Source of the DNA: Demequina globuliformis
Lineage (GTDB): Bacteria > Actinomycetota > Actinomycetes > Actinomycetales > Demequinaceae
Direction: 5' to 3'
Length of the DNA stretch: 64,000 bases
Assembly (NCBI RefSeq): GCF_000975155.1
Contig: NZ_BBRG01000001.1
Coordinates: forward strand, 355,999 to 419,998
Under the pieces are notes generated by a model. It saw only the letters and a program-made list of their open reading frames with translations, did not search any database and was not told the origin of the DNA. Below, in pieces: positions 26,251 to 35,159 of the stretch (position 1 is its first letter; the number at the start of each line of letters is the position of its first letter). The translations under genes and the position numbers were made by a program.

Positions 26251-27356
26251 GCCGAGACCTCCTTGTGCTCGGGCTTGGTAGCGACGGGGGCCGATGTCGC
26301 GGTGGCGCCACCTGGAGGGGTGCCGTCTCGCGGGGTTTCCTTAGATGAGCGGAACATCGCTCCCACCTTGCGTCCCCAGGCGTGGACGCGTGGAGACTGG
26401 ACGAGGACCACGATGATCACCACCACGGCGAAGAACACCGGGCTCTGCGCACTCGGTACACCGAAGAACAAAATGGTGGAGTCGAGCGTCTGGACAGTCA
26501 GCACGCCGATCACGGTGCCGGCAATCGAGAACTTCCCGCCCATGAGGCTGGTGCCGCCGAGCACGACCGCGAGAATCGCATAGAGCTCGATGAGGTACCC
26601 AGCCGCGTTGGCGTCCGCTGCCTTGATGTTCGAGGCGTAGATGATGCCCGCCACGCCCGCGAGGACACCAGAGGCGATGTACGCGCCCCAGACGATGCCG
26701 CGCGAGCGCACACCCGCCAGTCGCGAGGCTTCCGGGTTGATGCCCACGGCCTCTGTCAGCATGCCCAGCGCCGTACGACGCTCCAGCAACGCGATGACGG
26801 CGATGACCGCCACAGAGATAAAGAAGGCGAACGGCAACAGAGTCAGGTATCCGCTCGCGATGTACGACAGTGGGTCCGAGTTCACGGTGGTGATGAAGCC
26901 GCCGGTAATGAGGAGCGCGACGCCGCGCCCCGCCAGCATGAGCACCAACGTCGCAATGATCGGTTGGATCCCGAGCACAGAGACCAGGAACCCGTTCCAC
27001 ACTCCCAGCACGAGCGACACGAGCACTGCCACGCCGATCGCGATCGCCACCGTTCCGACGTTGTCGGGGTCTCCCGATCCATCAATGATCGTCAGCGCGA
27101 CGGCGCCGGAGACCGCCATGATGGCGCCCACCGACAGGTCGATGCCGCGGGTCGCGATCACGAGCGTCATGCCGAGCGCCACGAGCATCAAGGGCGCACT
27201 TTGACGCAGGATGTCGACCATCGCGCCATACAGCTGCCCATCGCGCATGGTGATGCGGGCAAAGTTGGGGTTGACGACGATGTTGACCACGAGCAGGGTC
27301 ACCAACGCCATGGCGGGCCAGAACAGCCTGCTCTTTACGAGCTTCATCCCGGTCAC
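26247..27356 (-). CDS. Sugar ABC transporter permease (YtfT-like)
   Basis: 369-residue RbsC-family permease: LMLVALGMTLVIATRGIDLS plus VGAIMAVSG near residues 55-85, and IELYAILAVVLGGTSLMGGK near 265-285. A longer C-terminal cytosolic tail rich in Pro, Thr and Ala ends at the YjfF-like gene. Start is GTG 27356 overlapping the ATPase stop (GTGA); ATG 27347 is an alternative. Confidence 0.92.
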   Translation of the reverse strand: MTGMKLVKSRLFWPAMALVTLLVVNIVVNPNFARITMRDGQLYGAMVDILRQSAPLMLVALGMTLVIATRGIDLSVGAIMAVSGAVALTIIDGSGDPDNVGTVAIAIGVAVLVSLVLGVWNGFLVSVLGIQPIIATLVLMLAGRGVALLITGGFITTVNSDPLSYIASGYLTLLPFAFFISVAVIAVIALLERRTALGMLTEAVGINPEASRLAGVRSRGIVWGAYIASGVLAGVAGIIYASNIKAADANAAGYLIELYAILAVVLGGTSLMGGKFSIAGTVIGVLTVQTLDSTILFFGVPSAQSPVFFAVVVIIVVLVQSPRVHAWGRKVGAMFRSSKETPRDGTPPGGATATSAPVATKPEHKEVSA

Positions 27357-28906
27357 GCTCCCTTCTGGGCCGCAGCAGGGGCGTCAGCCTCCGCATTGGC
27401 GATGTAATCGATCAGACCGTCAAGGTCAACATCGTGCGAGTCGAGCTCTCCCACCTTGCGGCGGTCACGCATCACGTTGACGCGCTGCGAGATGCGCAGC
27501 ACCTCTTCCAACTCAGAAGAGATGAACACCACGGACAGGCCCTGTGCGGACAACTCTGCGACCTTGCGCTGGATATCCGCCTTCGCTCCGACGTCGATGC
27601 CTCGCGTGGGCTCATCGAGGATGAGGAGCTCGGGCTGCATCGCGAGCCACCGGGCGATGAGCACCTTCTGCTGGTTGCCGCCCGAGAGGTTGCCGATGGG
27701 CACGTTCGGGTCAGCGGGTCGGACGCCCAGCGCGGTCATGTACTCACTCACGATCGCGTCCTGCTCTGCCTTCGAGACCCGGTGCAGCCAGCCACGCCGC
27801 GCCTGAACACCCAGGATCATGTTCTCCGCGACCGTGAGGTCGGCGACCACGCCCTCGGACCGGCGGTTCTCCGACGAGAATGCGATCCGCGAGTCGATCG
27901 CGTGACGCGGCTGGTGGATCTTGGCCTTCTTGCCGCGCACGGCGATGGTGCCCGAGTCCGCCTTGTCTGCGCCGTACAGGAGCCGGACCAACTCGGTGCG
28001 CCCCGAGCCGAGCAGCCCTGCGATGCCGACCACCTCGCCCTCAAAGACATCAAGGTCGGCGGGCTCGACAATGCCCTTCTTGCCCACGCCCTCGGCGCGC
28101 AGCACTGGGTGAGCGGCGCGGTTGATGGTGCGGTCTGCAACGGTCGACAGCGCCGCAAGTTCATCGAGCTCGCGGCCGATCATCTCAGTGACGAGTGCCT
28201 CACGAGGGAGATCGCCGACGAGGTGCTCGCCAACGAGTTTTCCGTTGCGTAGCACCGTGAGGCGGTCGGAGATCTCGTACACCTGGTCGAGGAAGTGGCT
28301 GACAAAGAGGATTGCCACACCCTTGTCACGCAGCGACCGAATCACATCAAACAGTTGCTCGACCTCACCGCGATCAAGGCTCGAGGTGGGCTCGTCGAGG
28401 ATGAGCACCTTCGCGTCGAGCACCATGGCACGTGCAATCGCAACGAGCTGCTGAATCGCGATCGAGTGCGAAGACAGCGGTGAATGAGTGTCGAGGTCCA
28501 GCCCCAGGCTGCCCAGGTGCCGTGCCGCTTCCTTGTGCGCGCCGCTCCAGTCGATTCCGAACGTGCGGCGGGGCTCGTGGCCCAGCATCACGTTCTCCCC
28601 CACCGACAGGTTCGTGCAGAGGTTCACTTCTTGGTACACGGTGGAGATGCCAGCGGCCTGGGCGTCTGCCGTGCTGTCGAACGTTTGGGTGCGACCGCCA
28701 ACGGTGATGGTGCCCGAGTCAATCTGGTACACACCCGTCAGGGCCTTAATAAGAGTGGATTTGCCGGCGCCATTCTCGCCCATAAGCGAGTGGACCTCGC
28801 CGGGGCGGAGCGTGAAGTCGACGCCGTCCAGGGCCTTCACCCCGGGGAACTCGATCGTGGTGCCACGCATCGACACGATCGGTGGGACTTCAGTGTCCGC
28901 GGTCAT
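27353..28906 (-). CDS. Sugar ABC transporter ATP-binding protein (YtfR-like), first copy
   Basis: 517-residue double ATPase with Walker A GENGAGKST, QQLVAIARAM, VLILDEPTSSLD in the N domain and GLLGSGRTELVRLLYG, LSGGNQQKVLIARWL, LLILDEPTRGID in the C domain. It follows the binding-protein gene by 107 bases and is coupled to the permease by GTGA overlap, so this is the copy in the canonical ytfQ-ytfR-ytfT-yjfF order. AGAGG precedes ATG 28906. Confidence 0.93.
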   Translation of the reverse strand: MTADTEVPPIVSMRGTTIEFPGVKALDGVDFTLRPGEVHSLMGENGAGKSTLIKALTGVYQIDSGTITVGGRTQTFDSTADAQAAGISTVYQEVNLCTNLSVGENVMLGHEPRRTFGIDWSGAHKEAARHLGSLGLDLDTHSPLSSHSIAIQQLVAIARAMVLDAKVLILDEPTSSLDRGEVEQLFDVIRSLRDKGVAILFVSHFLDQVYEISDRLTVLRNGKLVGEHLVGDLPREALVTEMIGRELDELAALSTVADRTINRAAHPVLRAEGVGKKGIVEPADLDVFEGEVVGIAGLLGSGRTELVRLLYGADKADSGTIAVRGKKAKIHQPRHAIDSRIAFSSENRRSEGVVADLTVAENMILGVQARRGWLHRVSKAEQDAIVSEYMTALGVRPADPNVPIGNLSGGNQQKVLIARWLAMQPELLILDEPTRGIDVGAKADIQRKVAELSAQGLSVVFISSELEEVLRISQRVNVMRDRRKVGELDSHDVDLDGLIDYIANAEADAPAAAQKGA

Positions 28907-29013
28907 GGGAACTAGACCTCTTTGTCTTGTGTATGGAGCATCCGCCGGAGATGGACTCAGCCAACTCCGGCGGATGCTGTGGACCCTAGCTCACGTCAGT
29001 GAGTGGTGAGGCT

Positions 29014-30024
29014 TTAGTACGGACGCTCGTCGATGACCTCGGCGGCCTGCTCCTGCGTGAAGGTCTGGTCCTCCACGTAGTAGGTCTTCTCCACCTCGGT
29101 ACCTGCGAGCACGTCCTTGACGATCTGTGCTGCGAGCTCACCGAGCATCGGGTTGCACTCGACGATGTAGTTGATCTTGCCGTCAACCAGCGCCTGCATG
29201 CCGTCCTTCACCGCGTCGATGGTGACGATCTTGATGTCCTCACCGGGGGTACCACCGGCGGCCTCGATGGCCTCAATGGCGCCCAGGCCCATGTCATCGT
29301 TGTGTGCGTACACCAGGTCGATGCCGTCGAGACCGTAGTTGGCGATGTAGCCCTCCATGACGGACTTGCCGCCGTCGCGGGTGAAGTCACCGGTCTGCGA
29401 GTCGATGGTCTCGATGGCGGTGCCAGCAATGGCCTCGTCGAATCCAGCGGCGCGCTCGTTGGCGGGAGCCGAACCGGTCGTTCCCTCGAGCACCACCATG
29501 TTGGTGGGCGTGTCGCCGAACTCCTCGGCAGCCCACTCGCCCGCCTTCACGCCCTCGGCGTGGAAGTCGAGTCCCACCCAGGACTCGTAGAGATCGTCGG
29601 ACGCGGACACGGTGCGGTCCTCAAGCACGACGGGGATGCCGGCGTCCTTGGCCTCCTGGAGAACGTCGTCCCAACCGTCTTCCACCACGGGCGCGATGAC
29701 AATCGCGTCGACTCCCTGGTTGATGAAGTTGCGGACAGCTGAAATCTGTGCGGCGGGGTCGTTGTCCGCCGCGTTGAACACCAGGTCGAACCCGTTGTCT
29801 TCAGAGAACGCGTTCTGCATCGACTCGGTGTTCGCTGAGCGCCAGCCAGACTCTGCTCCGGTCTGAGCGAAGCCAACGGTGATGACCTCGCTGGTTCCAT
29901 CGCCCCCGGAAGCACCCGCGGTGGTGTCGTCCGCGACCTTGCCTTCGTCGCTGCTTGAGCAGCCTGCCAACACCAGAGCGGATGCTCCGGCGACGGCCAT
30001 CGTGGAAATGAAAGTCTTCCTCAT
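29014..30024 (-). CDS. ytfQ: Sugar-binding lipoprotein, YtfQ (galactofuranose) type
   Basis: Extracellular binding protein, 336 residues. Signal peptide with lipobox LAGC (Cys22) and an acidic Gly/Ser linker. The mature domain reads VGFAQTGAESGWRSANTESM near residue 51, then GVDAIVIAPVVEDGW, VVLEDRTVS, SQTGDFTRDGGKSVMEGYI and VYAHNDDMGLGAIEAI; these align with E. coli YtfQ, which binds furanose forms of galactose. Substrate here is inferred from that similarity and could be another furanose. ATG 30024 follows GAGGAGG. First gene of the six-gene operon. Confidence 0.9.
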   Translation of the reverse strand: MRKTFISTMAVAGASALVLAGCSSSDEGKVADDTTAGASGGDGTSEVITVGFAQTGAESGWRSANTESMQNAFSEDNGFDLVFNAADNDPAAQISAVRNFINQGVDAIVIAPVVEDGWDDVLQEAKDAGIPVVLEDRTVSASDDLYESWVGLDFHAEGVKAGEWAAEEFGDTPTNMVVLEGTTGSAPANERAAGFDEAIAGTAIETIDSQTGDFTRDGGKSVMEGYIANYGLDGIDLVYAHNDDMGLGAIEAIEAAGGTPGEDIKIVTIDAVKDGMQALVDGKINYIVECNPMLGELAAQIVKDVLAGTEVEKTYYVEDQTFTQEQAAEVIDERPY

Positions 30025-30073
30025 GCGTAGAACCTCCTCGTTCTGCACTCAGGCATCGTTGCCGAGTGGGTAC

Positions 30074-30088
30074 TGCAGTGGCACTGCA
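30074..30088. promoter_or_regulatory. Palindrome in the sugar operon leader
   Basis: TGCAGTG-G-CACTGCA, perfect 7-bp arms, within the presumed 5' untranslated region about 50 nt before the binding-protein start. It could be a second regulator site or an RNA hairpin. Confidence 0.5.
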
Positions 30089-30105
30089 TGGTGTGCCCGT
30101 GCTAA

Positions 30106-30136
30106 ATATTAGCGCTCACATTTCTCCCCATTGCAA
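30106..30136 (-). promoter_or_regulatory. Promoter and LacI-type operator of the sugar operon
   Basis: On the minus strand TTGCAA (30131-30136) and TAATAT (30106-30111) are spaced by 19 nt. The LacI-like operator TGTGAGCGCTAATA (30107-30120) overlaps the -10, and a nested repeat GCTAA-ATA-TTAGC spans 30101-30113. The layout fits repression by the operon's own LacI protein. Confidence 0.7.
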
Positions 30137-30453
30137 GAGCAACGTCGTCACGTTTCGGTAACGGTGAACGTTAACTTACGCCTGTGAGGATGGCTTTTGG
30201 GCCACCTCTGTCCCGAGAAATGTGAAGGCTCACGGCTTCGCAGCGATCATGAAGCCCAGCAACACCACCGTCGTGGGCGATCGCGCGCCGGGACAATTCA
30301 GGCGTCGGCCGCAGAGGCGGGCCATGCAACGCGGCCGCGCAACTGCCGTCCACTAGCCATCACCGTTGCGCGCAAGGCAGGCTGTCAGCAACGGGGGAAT
30401 CGCGCGGCCCAACTCGAGCGTTGACCCCGCAGACCCTCCTCGAAAGGATGCCC

Positions 30454-31542
30454 GTGCCTGACTCCGCACTGTTCCAGCCCCTCACCGTTGGCGCTACGAC
30501 CTTCCGCAACCGCATCTGGGTTGCTCCCATGTGCCAGTACTCATGCGAGGACCGTGATGGCGTGCCGACCGACTGGCACCTGGTGCATCTGGGCGGCATG
30601 GCTCGTGGCGGCGCTGGCCTCGTCGTTGCCGAGGCCACAGCCGTGGTGCCGGAGGGGCGAATCTCCCCATGGGACACAGGCATCTGGAACGACGAGCAGC
30701 GCGACGCATGGGCGCGCATCGTGGCGTTCCAGCACGCACAAGGAACCGCGGCGGGCATCCAACTCGCGCACGCAGGCCGCAAGGCCTCGACATACCGCTC
30801 GCAGTCGGGTCGTGGCGCTGTCCCACATAGCGATGGCGGCTGGACGCCGCTCGGCCCTTCGACCCTCGCGTTCCGCGGGCTGGCGGACCCGCAGCCCATG
30901 AGCCACGAGCACATCCGCTCCACCGTGGAGGCATTCGCCGCCGCCGCCCGCAGAAGCGTTGAGGCGGGCTTTGATGTCCTCGAGGTGCACGCCGCGCACG
31001 GGTATCTGCTGCACGAGTTCCTCTCCCCCGCCTCCAACGACAGGACCGACGAGTACGGCGGCAGCTTGGACAACCGCGCCCGGTTCATGTTGGAGGTCAT
31101 CCGCGCTGTTCGCGAGGCGGCACCGCACACGACCCTGTTCGTCCGCTTGTCCGCGACGGACTGGATTGAGCCGGACGGCTGGACGCTGGAACAGACCGTC
31201 GAGGTGTCGCGGTGGGCCAAGGAGGCCGGTGCGGACCTGATCGACATCTCTTCTGGCGGCAATCTCCCTGACGCCCGCATCACTGTGGGGCCGGGCTACC
31301 AGGTCCCGTTCGCGAGCGCTGTCCGTGACGGAGCTGATGTGCCGGTGGCCGCCGTCGGCCTCATCACAGATCCACACCAGGCAGAACGGATTGTGGCCGG
31401 GCAGGAGGCCGATGCCGTGATGGCCGGTCGCGAATTCCTGCGTGACCCTCACTTCCCATTGCGTGCCGCACACGAACTGGGAGTCGACGTCGACTACTGG
31501 CCAGTGCAGTACGAACGTGGGACGTTTGCCGACAAGCCCTAG
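30454..31542 (+). CDS. NADH:flavin oxidoreductase, old yellow enzyme family (YqjM class)
   Basis: FMN-dependent ene-reductase, 362 residues. APMCQYSCEDRDG holds the Cys that tunes FMN in YqjM-class enzymes; HAGRKAS, EVHAAHGYLLHEFLSPASN (substrate/FMN loop), DEYGGSLDNRARF and AGREFLRDPHFP follow in the usual order. GTG 30454 is taken as start because AAAGG lies 6 nt upstream; ATG 30448 touches that ribosome site, and TTG 30421 is unlikely. Monocistronic; physiological substrate unknown. Confidence 0.92.
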   Translation: MPDSALFQPLTVGATTFRNRIWVAPMCQYSCEDRDGVPTDWHLVHLGGMARGGAGLVVAEATAVVPEGRISPWDTGIWNDEQRDAWARIVAFQHAQGTAAGIQLAHAGRKASTYRSQSGRGAVPHSDGGWTPLGPSTLAFRGLADPQPMSHEHIRSTVEAFAAAARRSVEAGFDVLEVHAAHGYLLHEFLSPASNDRTDEYGGSLDNRARFMLEVIRAVREAAPHTTLFVRLSATDWIEPDGWTLEQTVEVSRWAKEAGADLIDISSGGNLPDARITVGPGYQVPFASAVRDGADVPVAAVGLITDPHQAERIVAGQEADAVMAGREFLRDPHFPLRAAHELGVDVDYWPVQYERGTFADKP

Positions 31543-31685
31543 TCACTCGCGCTTCGCTGGCCGGCCGTCACCCGAGGCACATGCCGGGAACGCCACGGCA
31601 GCGTGAACCGTTGGCCAGGCACAGGCGAGAACCTGAACAACGAGCCCCCACCCCCGCTGCTTGCGGGAGACATCAAGGAGGATGC

Positions 31686-32159
31686 ATGCGCGCCGCATGG
31701 CTACCCGCCGTACTCTTCACCTCCGTCACTTTGACGGGATGCGCGAGCGGCGGATGGACAGAGGACCTTGGGAACGCGGCCGCCAGCGCCGCAGGAAGTG
31801 CCGCCGAGCAGGCCCTGCAGGACGCCACAGGCGGCGATGTGTCCGTGAACCTTGGCAATGGGGCGTCCGTCCCCAGCGACTGGCCCGACTCGGTGCCGGT
31901 GCCCGACCTCGAACTCGCCGCCGCATCCGTGACGGGGAGCGGATGGACCGCGGTTGCGCCGGCCCCTGCGCTCGCCTTCGACGACTATGTCGACGAGCTC
32001 GAACACGCGGGCTTCTCCTCGATCGGCGACATCTCGATGGAGGATGCCGCCAAGACCGATCGCCTCGACGACGGTTCGCACGAGGTCACCGTCGCATGGG
32101 CAAAGGAACCCGGCGGCGACTCCGGCCTCTTGACCGTGACGGTCGCTGGCGCGGCCTAA
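31686..32159 (+). CDS. Small secreted lipoprotein, function unknown
   Basis: 157 residues. Signal peptide with lipobox LTGC (Cys19), an Ala/Gly-rich stretch, then a compact domain containing WPDSVPVPD, a TGSGWTA segment and a C-terminal GLLTVTVAGAA strand. AAGGAGG sits 4 nt before ATG 31686. I do not recognise the domain; the W-P-x-x-V-P-x-P pattern recurs in small actinobacterial lipoproteins. It is monocistronic, with a hairpin just downstream. Confidence 0.8.
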   Translation: MRAAWLPAVLFTSVTLTGCASGGWTEDLGNAAASAAGSAAEQALQDATGGDVSVNLGNGASVPSDWPDSVPVPDLELAAASVTGSGWTAVAPAPALAFDDYVDELEHAGFSSIGDISMEDAAKTDRLDDGSHEVTVAWAKEPGGDSGLLTVTVAGAA

Positions 32160-32170
32160 CCCCGGCGCTT

Positions 32171-32205
32171 CGTCGGTGTTCCGCCCTGTCAGCGGAGCAC
32201 CGACG
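32171..32205. terminator. Bidirectional terminator
   Basis: 14-bp arms with one G-T pair, CGTCGGTGTTCCGC (32171-32184) and GCGGAGCACCGACG (32192-32205), between the lipoprotein gene and the convergent ABC permease gene. Confidence 0.7.
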
Positions 32206-32209
32206 ACCG

Positions 32210-32992
32210 TTAGCTGCGCGATGTGGCGCGGCGCAAGAGCGCGAACCCCACCGCGGCGCACACGAGCGTCACCGGCAGTGTCCAGGCGGCGATCGCCACG
32301 GGCGACGTGGACACGAAGAACTCGCCAACGGCCGGCCAGGAGTCCGTTGCGGTGATGATCCACCCACTGGCGACGACGACCACGGCCAGCCCTAGGAAGA
32401 ACACGTAGAGGCCGTAGGCACGCCACCTCATCCATACAGTCGCTACCGCGGCGCCGAGGAAGAAGAACAACAGCATCGCCGCGAGGTACACGAACCACAC
32501 GGTGAGCATCGGCTCTTCGTAGAGCCCGAAGGGTGCAAAGAAGGCCGCACCCAGCCCCCAGCCGTCCGTCGCGCGCTCGATGCCGCCAATCACGGTGAGC
32601 CCGGTGGAGTACAGCAGTGACAGCAGCACGAAGAACAGCGCGCTTCCGAGGTAGTAGTCCCTGCGAGTGACCGAGAAGCCCAAAGCAAATCGGAACGTGA
32701 GGCTCATGGCCTGGATCGCGACCACCATCATGAACACCACGATCCACGAGATACCGCCGTTGTACTGAAAGGCGTCTTCCTCGAGGTTCTCGACCCCTCC
32801 TGCGGCCCGCGCCACCATGAGCCAGATCGCCAGGTTGAGCGCAAAGATCGCGAAGGTAATGGCCCACGGCAACACCAACGTGGGGACGGGGTTGGCAACG
32901 TGTAGGCGTACCACGTTGAGGATGCGCGCGATCGGCGTTGCGCCGCGCGCGGGCGCCGGCGCTGAGGCGGCGCGGGTATCGGTGGCGGTCAT
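32210..32992 (-). CDS. ABC transporter membrane protein (YtrC/D-like)
   Basis: 260-residue polytopic protein with six hydrophobic segments (about 40-65, 85-108, 115-140, 150-175, 185-210, 235-255). No ATP-binding motif and no lipobox. It overlaps the stop of the ATPase gene (ATGA), making it the membrane partner of that ATPase. The GntR/ATPase/membrane order resembles the ytr operon of Bacillus, where the genes respond to cell-wall antibiotics; that role is only inferred here. Confidence 0.82.
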   Translation of the reverse strand: MTATDTRAASAPAPARGATPIARILNVVRLHVANPVPTLVLPWAITFAIFALNLAIWLMVARAAGGVENLEEDAFQYNGGISWIVVFMMVVAIQAMSLTFRFALGFSVTRRDYYLGSALFFVLLSLLYSTGLTVIGGIERATDGWGLGAAFFAPFGLYEEPMLTVWFVYLAAMLLFFFLGAAVATVWMRWRAYGLYVFFLGLAVVVVASGWIITATDSWPAVGEFFVSTSPVAIAAWTLPVTLVCAAVGFALLRRATSRS

Positions 32993-33891
32993 GCTGCGTC
33001 CTCCTGTGCGGATGGGTCGAGGCCGGCGCGGCCTCCAGTGCGATTGACGATGAGTTCTTGCAAGGACACCGAGGCCGCCTCAAGTCCGGCGGCGCTCGCG
33101 GCCCGGCGGTCCTCGTCGGACAAGCCGGTCATGGTCACCGACGCAATTCCACCCATCGTGGTGCGGTCGATCACGTCCCGCCCAGCGGCGAAGGCGTCAA
33201 CGTCGCTCGCGCGCCCCACGAGCGTGGTCGCGCTCCCGCGCAGCTCATCGGCATCGGCATCGATCACGACCCGGCCTTGGTCGATGACCACCACCCGCTG
33301 GAGCAGGTCCGCGGCCTCATCGATGAGGTGGGTTGACAGCACGATCGTGCGCGGGTGGGCCGCGTAGTCCTCGAGGAGCAGGTCGTAGAACCGGCGGCGC
33401 GCGACGGCGTCCAGACCGGCGTACGGCTCGTCGAGGAAGGTGAGCTCGGCGCGCGAGGCCAAGCCGACGATCACGCCAATCGCACTGCGCTGTCCTCGCG
33501 ACAGCTTCTTCATCTTGCGATCCAAGGGCACGTCGAATGCGGCGACCAGGCGCTGGGCGAACTCCGCGTCCCAGTTGTCGAAGAACCACGGCGCCGAGCG
33601 CAGCACGTGCTTGCCCTTGAAGTCGTCCGGGTAGACCTGCGACTCCTTAATGAAACATACGCGGCGCAGCGCGGTGGCGTTCTCGACAGGGCTTGCGCCA
33701 AAGATGCGCACGGCTCCGTCTGAGGCAAAGTCCTGCGCGGTCAGGAGGTTCATCAGCGTGGTCTTGCCTGCGCCGTTGCGGCCCAGCAGTCCGTGGATGG
33801 CCCCCTCTTCCAGCGAGAACGACACGTTGTCGAGCGCGGTGACTTTGCCAAAGCGCTTGGTGAGGCCTTCCGCCTCGACGACTGTGGTCAC
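32989..33891 (-). CDS. ABC transporter ATP-binding protein (YtrB-like)
   Basis: 300-residue exporter-type ATPase. Walker A LGRNGAGKTT, signature LSRGQRSAIGVIVGLA (Gly-Gly replaced by Arg-Gly), Walker B LTFLDEPYAGLD, switch His in VLSTHLIDE. Lacks the usual LSGGQ but keeps catalytic residues. GTG start overlaps the GntR stop; the stop overlaps the membrane gene. Domain beyond about residue 215 is a small accessory region. Confidence 0.9.
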   Translation of the reverse strand: MTTVVEAEGLTKRFGKVTALDNVSFSLEEGAIHGLLGRNGAGKTTLMNLLTAQDFASDGAVRIFGASPVENATALRRVCFIKESQVYPDDFKGKHVLRSAPWFFDNWDAEFAQRLVAAFDVPLDRKMKKLSRGQRSAIGVIVGLASRAELTFLDEPYAGLDAVARRRFYDLLLEDYAAHPRTIVLSTHLIDEAADLLQRVVVIDQGRVVIDADADELRGSATTLVGRASDVDAFAAGRDVIDRTTMGGIASVTMTGLSDEDRRAASAAGLEAASVSLQELIVNRTGGRAGLDPSAQEDAA

Positions 33892-34244
33892 TGTTCCATC
33901 TCCTTCACGATCATCGTCTGTAGTTCCTGGGCGCTGAGCCCGATTTTCTTCGCGCGGTCGACAACCGGCCGCAAATGCAGCGTCGCGAACTCTGCGCGGC
34001 GGTTCGCGAGCAGCCGCGTACGGGCACCGTCCGCGACAAACATGCCGATGCCCCGGCGCTTATACAGGGTGTGCTGGTCGACGAGCAGGTTGATGCCCTT
34101 GAGTGCCGTCGCCGGATTGATGCGGTGAAACTGCGCGAGTTCGTTGATGGACGGCACCTGCGCACCCTCGGGCATGGAGCCATCGAGGATCTGCGCTTCG
34201 AGCATCTCCGCGACTTGCAGGAAGATGGGCCGCCCCTCGTCCAC
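33888..34244 (-). CDS. GntR-family regulator, YtrA subfamily
   Basis: 118 residues: winged helix with PIFLQVAEMLEAQI, VPSINELAQFHRINPATALK (about 31-50) and YKRRGIGMFV, followed by the short helical tail of YtrA proteins, which lack a large effector domain. GTG 34244 follows GAGAGGCGG. First gene of the three-gene operon; a 9-6-9 inverted repeat upstream is its probable operator. The inducing signal is unknown. Confidence 0.9.
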   Translation of the reverse strand: MDEGRPIFLQVAEMLEAQILDGSMPEGAQVPSINELAQFHRINPATALKGINLLVDQHTLYKRRGIGMFVADGARTRLLANRRAEFATLHLRPVVDRAKKIGLSAQELQTMIVKEMEQ

Positions 34245-34303
34245 TGTGCGCCGCCTCTCTCGGGTTTGAGTTCGGCCATTCAGCCGCGCTCCTCCACCAC
34301 ATC

Positions 34304-34327
34304 GGTTAGTTACTTACCTAACTAACC
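34304..34327. promoter_or_regulatory. YtrA-type operator
   Basis: Perfect inverted repeat GGTTAGTTA (34304-34312) / TAACTAACC (34319-34327) with a 6-nt spacer, about 60 nt upstream of the gntR start. TAGTTA and CTTACC within it could serve as the promoter elements. Confidence 0.75.
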
Positions 34328-34457
34328 AACCATGCCTGCTTGTTGTTGTCAAGAGCGGGCACTCACCACACGCGTCGGGCAACGGTTCGCTCGGCGCGCG
34401 GCCCCCACCCGGTGGCCGCGCGGGCACCGGATTCACCGCGGCCCGTAAAGTGGACGC

Positions 34458-35078
34458 ATGCCTGAGACCCCCCTTGTCTGGATTGACTGTGAAATGACCG
34501 GGCTCGACGCGGAGCGTGACGCGCTCGTCGAGGTCGCGTGCCTGGTGACCGATCACGAGCTCAACGTGCTCGGCGACGGCGTGCAGGTGGTGATCAAGCC
34601 CTCCGACGAGGCCCTCGCCGGAATGAACGACTTCGTCACCACCATGCACACGGAGTCGGGCCTGTTGCCCGAGTTGGAGCACGGCACCACGATGGCCGAT
34701 GCACAGGAACAGGTTCTGGCATACGTCAAGAAGTACGCGCCCCAGCCGGGCAAAGCACCGCTGGCCGGCAACACGGTTGGCATGGACCGCATCTTCCTTG
34801 ACCGCGATATGCCCGACCTCACGGCGCACCTGCACTACCGAGTGGTGGACGTCAGTTCCATCAAGGAACTGGTGCGTCGCTGGTACCCGCGAGTGTTCTT
34901 CAACGCGCCCGCCAAGACCGGCAATCACCGCGCGCTGGGTGACATTCGAGACTCCATCACGGAACTTCGCTACTACCGCGAGACGGTGCTCGTGGCCTTG
35001 CCAGGCCCCGACTCGGACGCCGCGAAGGCCGCAGCCGAGCGTGTCGCCGCGCGTCACGAGGGCACCGACGGGGCCTGA
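34458..35078 (+). CDS. orn: Oligoribonuclease
   Basis: 3'-5' exoribonuclease that degrades di- to pentanucleotides, including pGpG. 206 residues with the DEDDh motifs: WIDCEMTGLD (Asp10, Glu12), GNTVGMDRIFLDRDMP, and HRALGDIRDSI near 156. TAAAGT (34446-34451) is 6 nt from ATG 34458 and there is no ribosome site, so the transcript is probably leaderless. It stands alone, followed by tRNA-His. Confidence 0.96.
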   Translation: MPETPLVWIDCEMTGLDAERDALVEVACLVTDHELNVLGDGVQVVIKPSDEALAGMNDFVTTMHTESGLLPELEHGTTMADAQEQVLAYVKKYAPQPGKAPLAGNTVGMDRIFLDRDMPDLTAHLHYRVVDVSSIKELVRRWYPRVFFNAPAKTGNHRALGDIRDSITELRYYRETVLVALPGPDSDAAKAAAERVAARHEGTDGA

Positions 35079-35159
35079 CGCGCCGCGTTCCGCGCACGCG
35101 GTTACACCAACCCTCACAAGCAGGGTATGATTTTCGCTGGTTCCGCAATGCGGGCCGAT

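Larger units (their letters stand above)
30025..30453. other. Long intergenic regulatory region upstream of the sugar operon
   Basis: 429 bases without a gene between the divergent binding-protein and old yellow enzyme genes. It holds the operon promoter and operator (30106-30136), a 15-bp palindrome in the leader (30074-30088), a second inverted repeat TAACG/CGTTA (30159-30163, 30169-30173) and about 240 bases before the oxidoreductase in which I see nothing specific. Confidence 0.6.
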
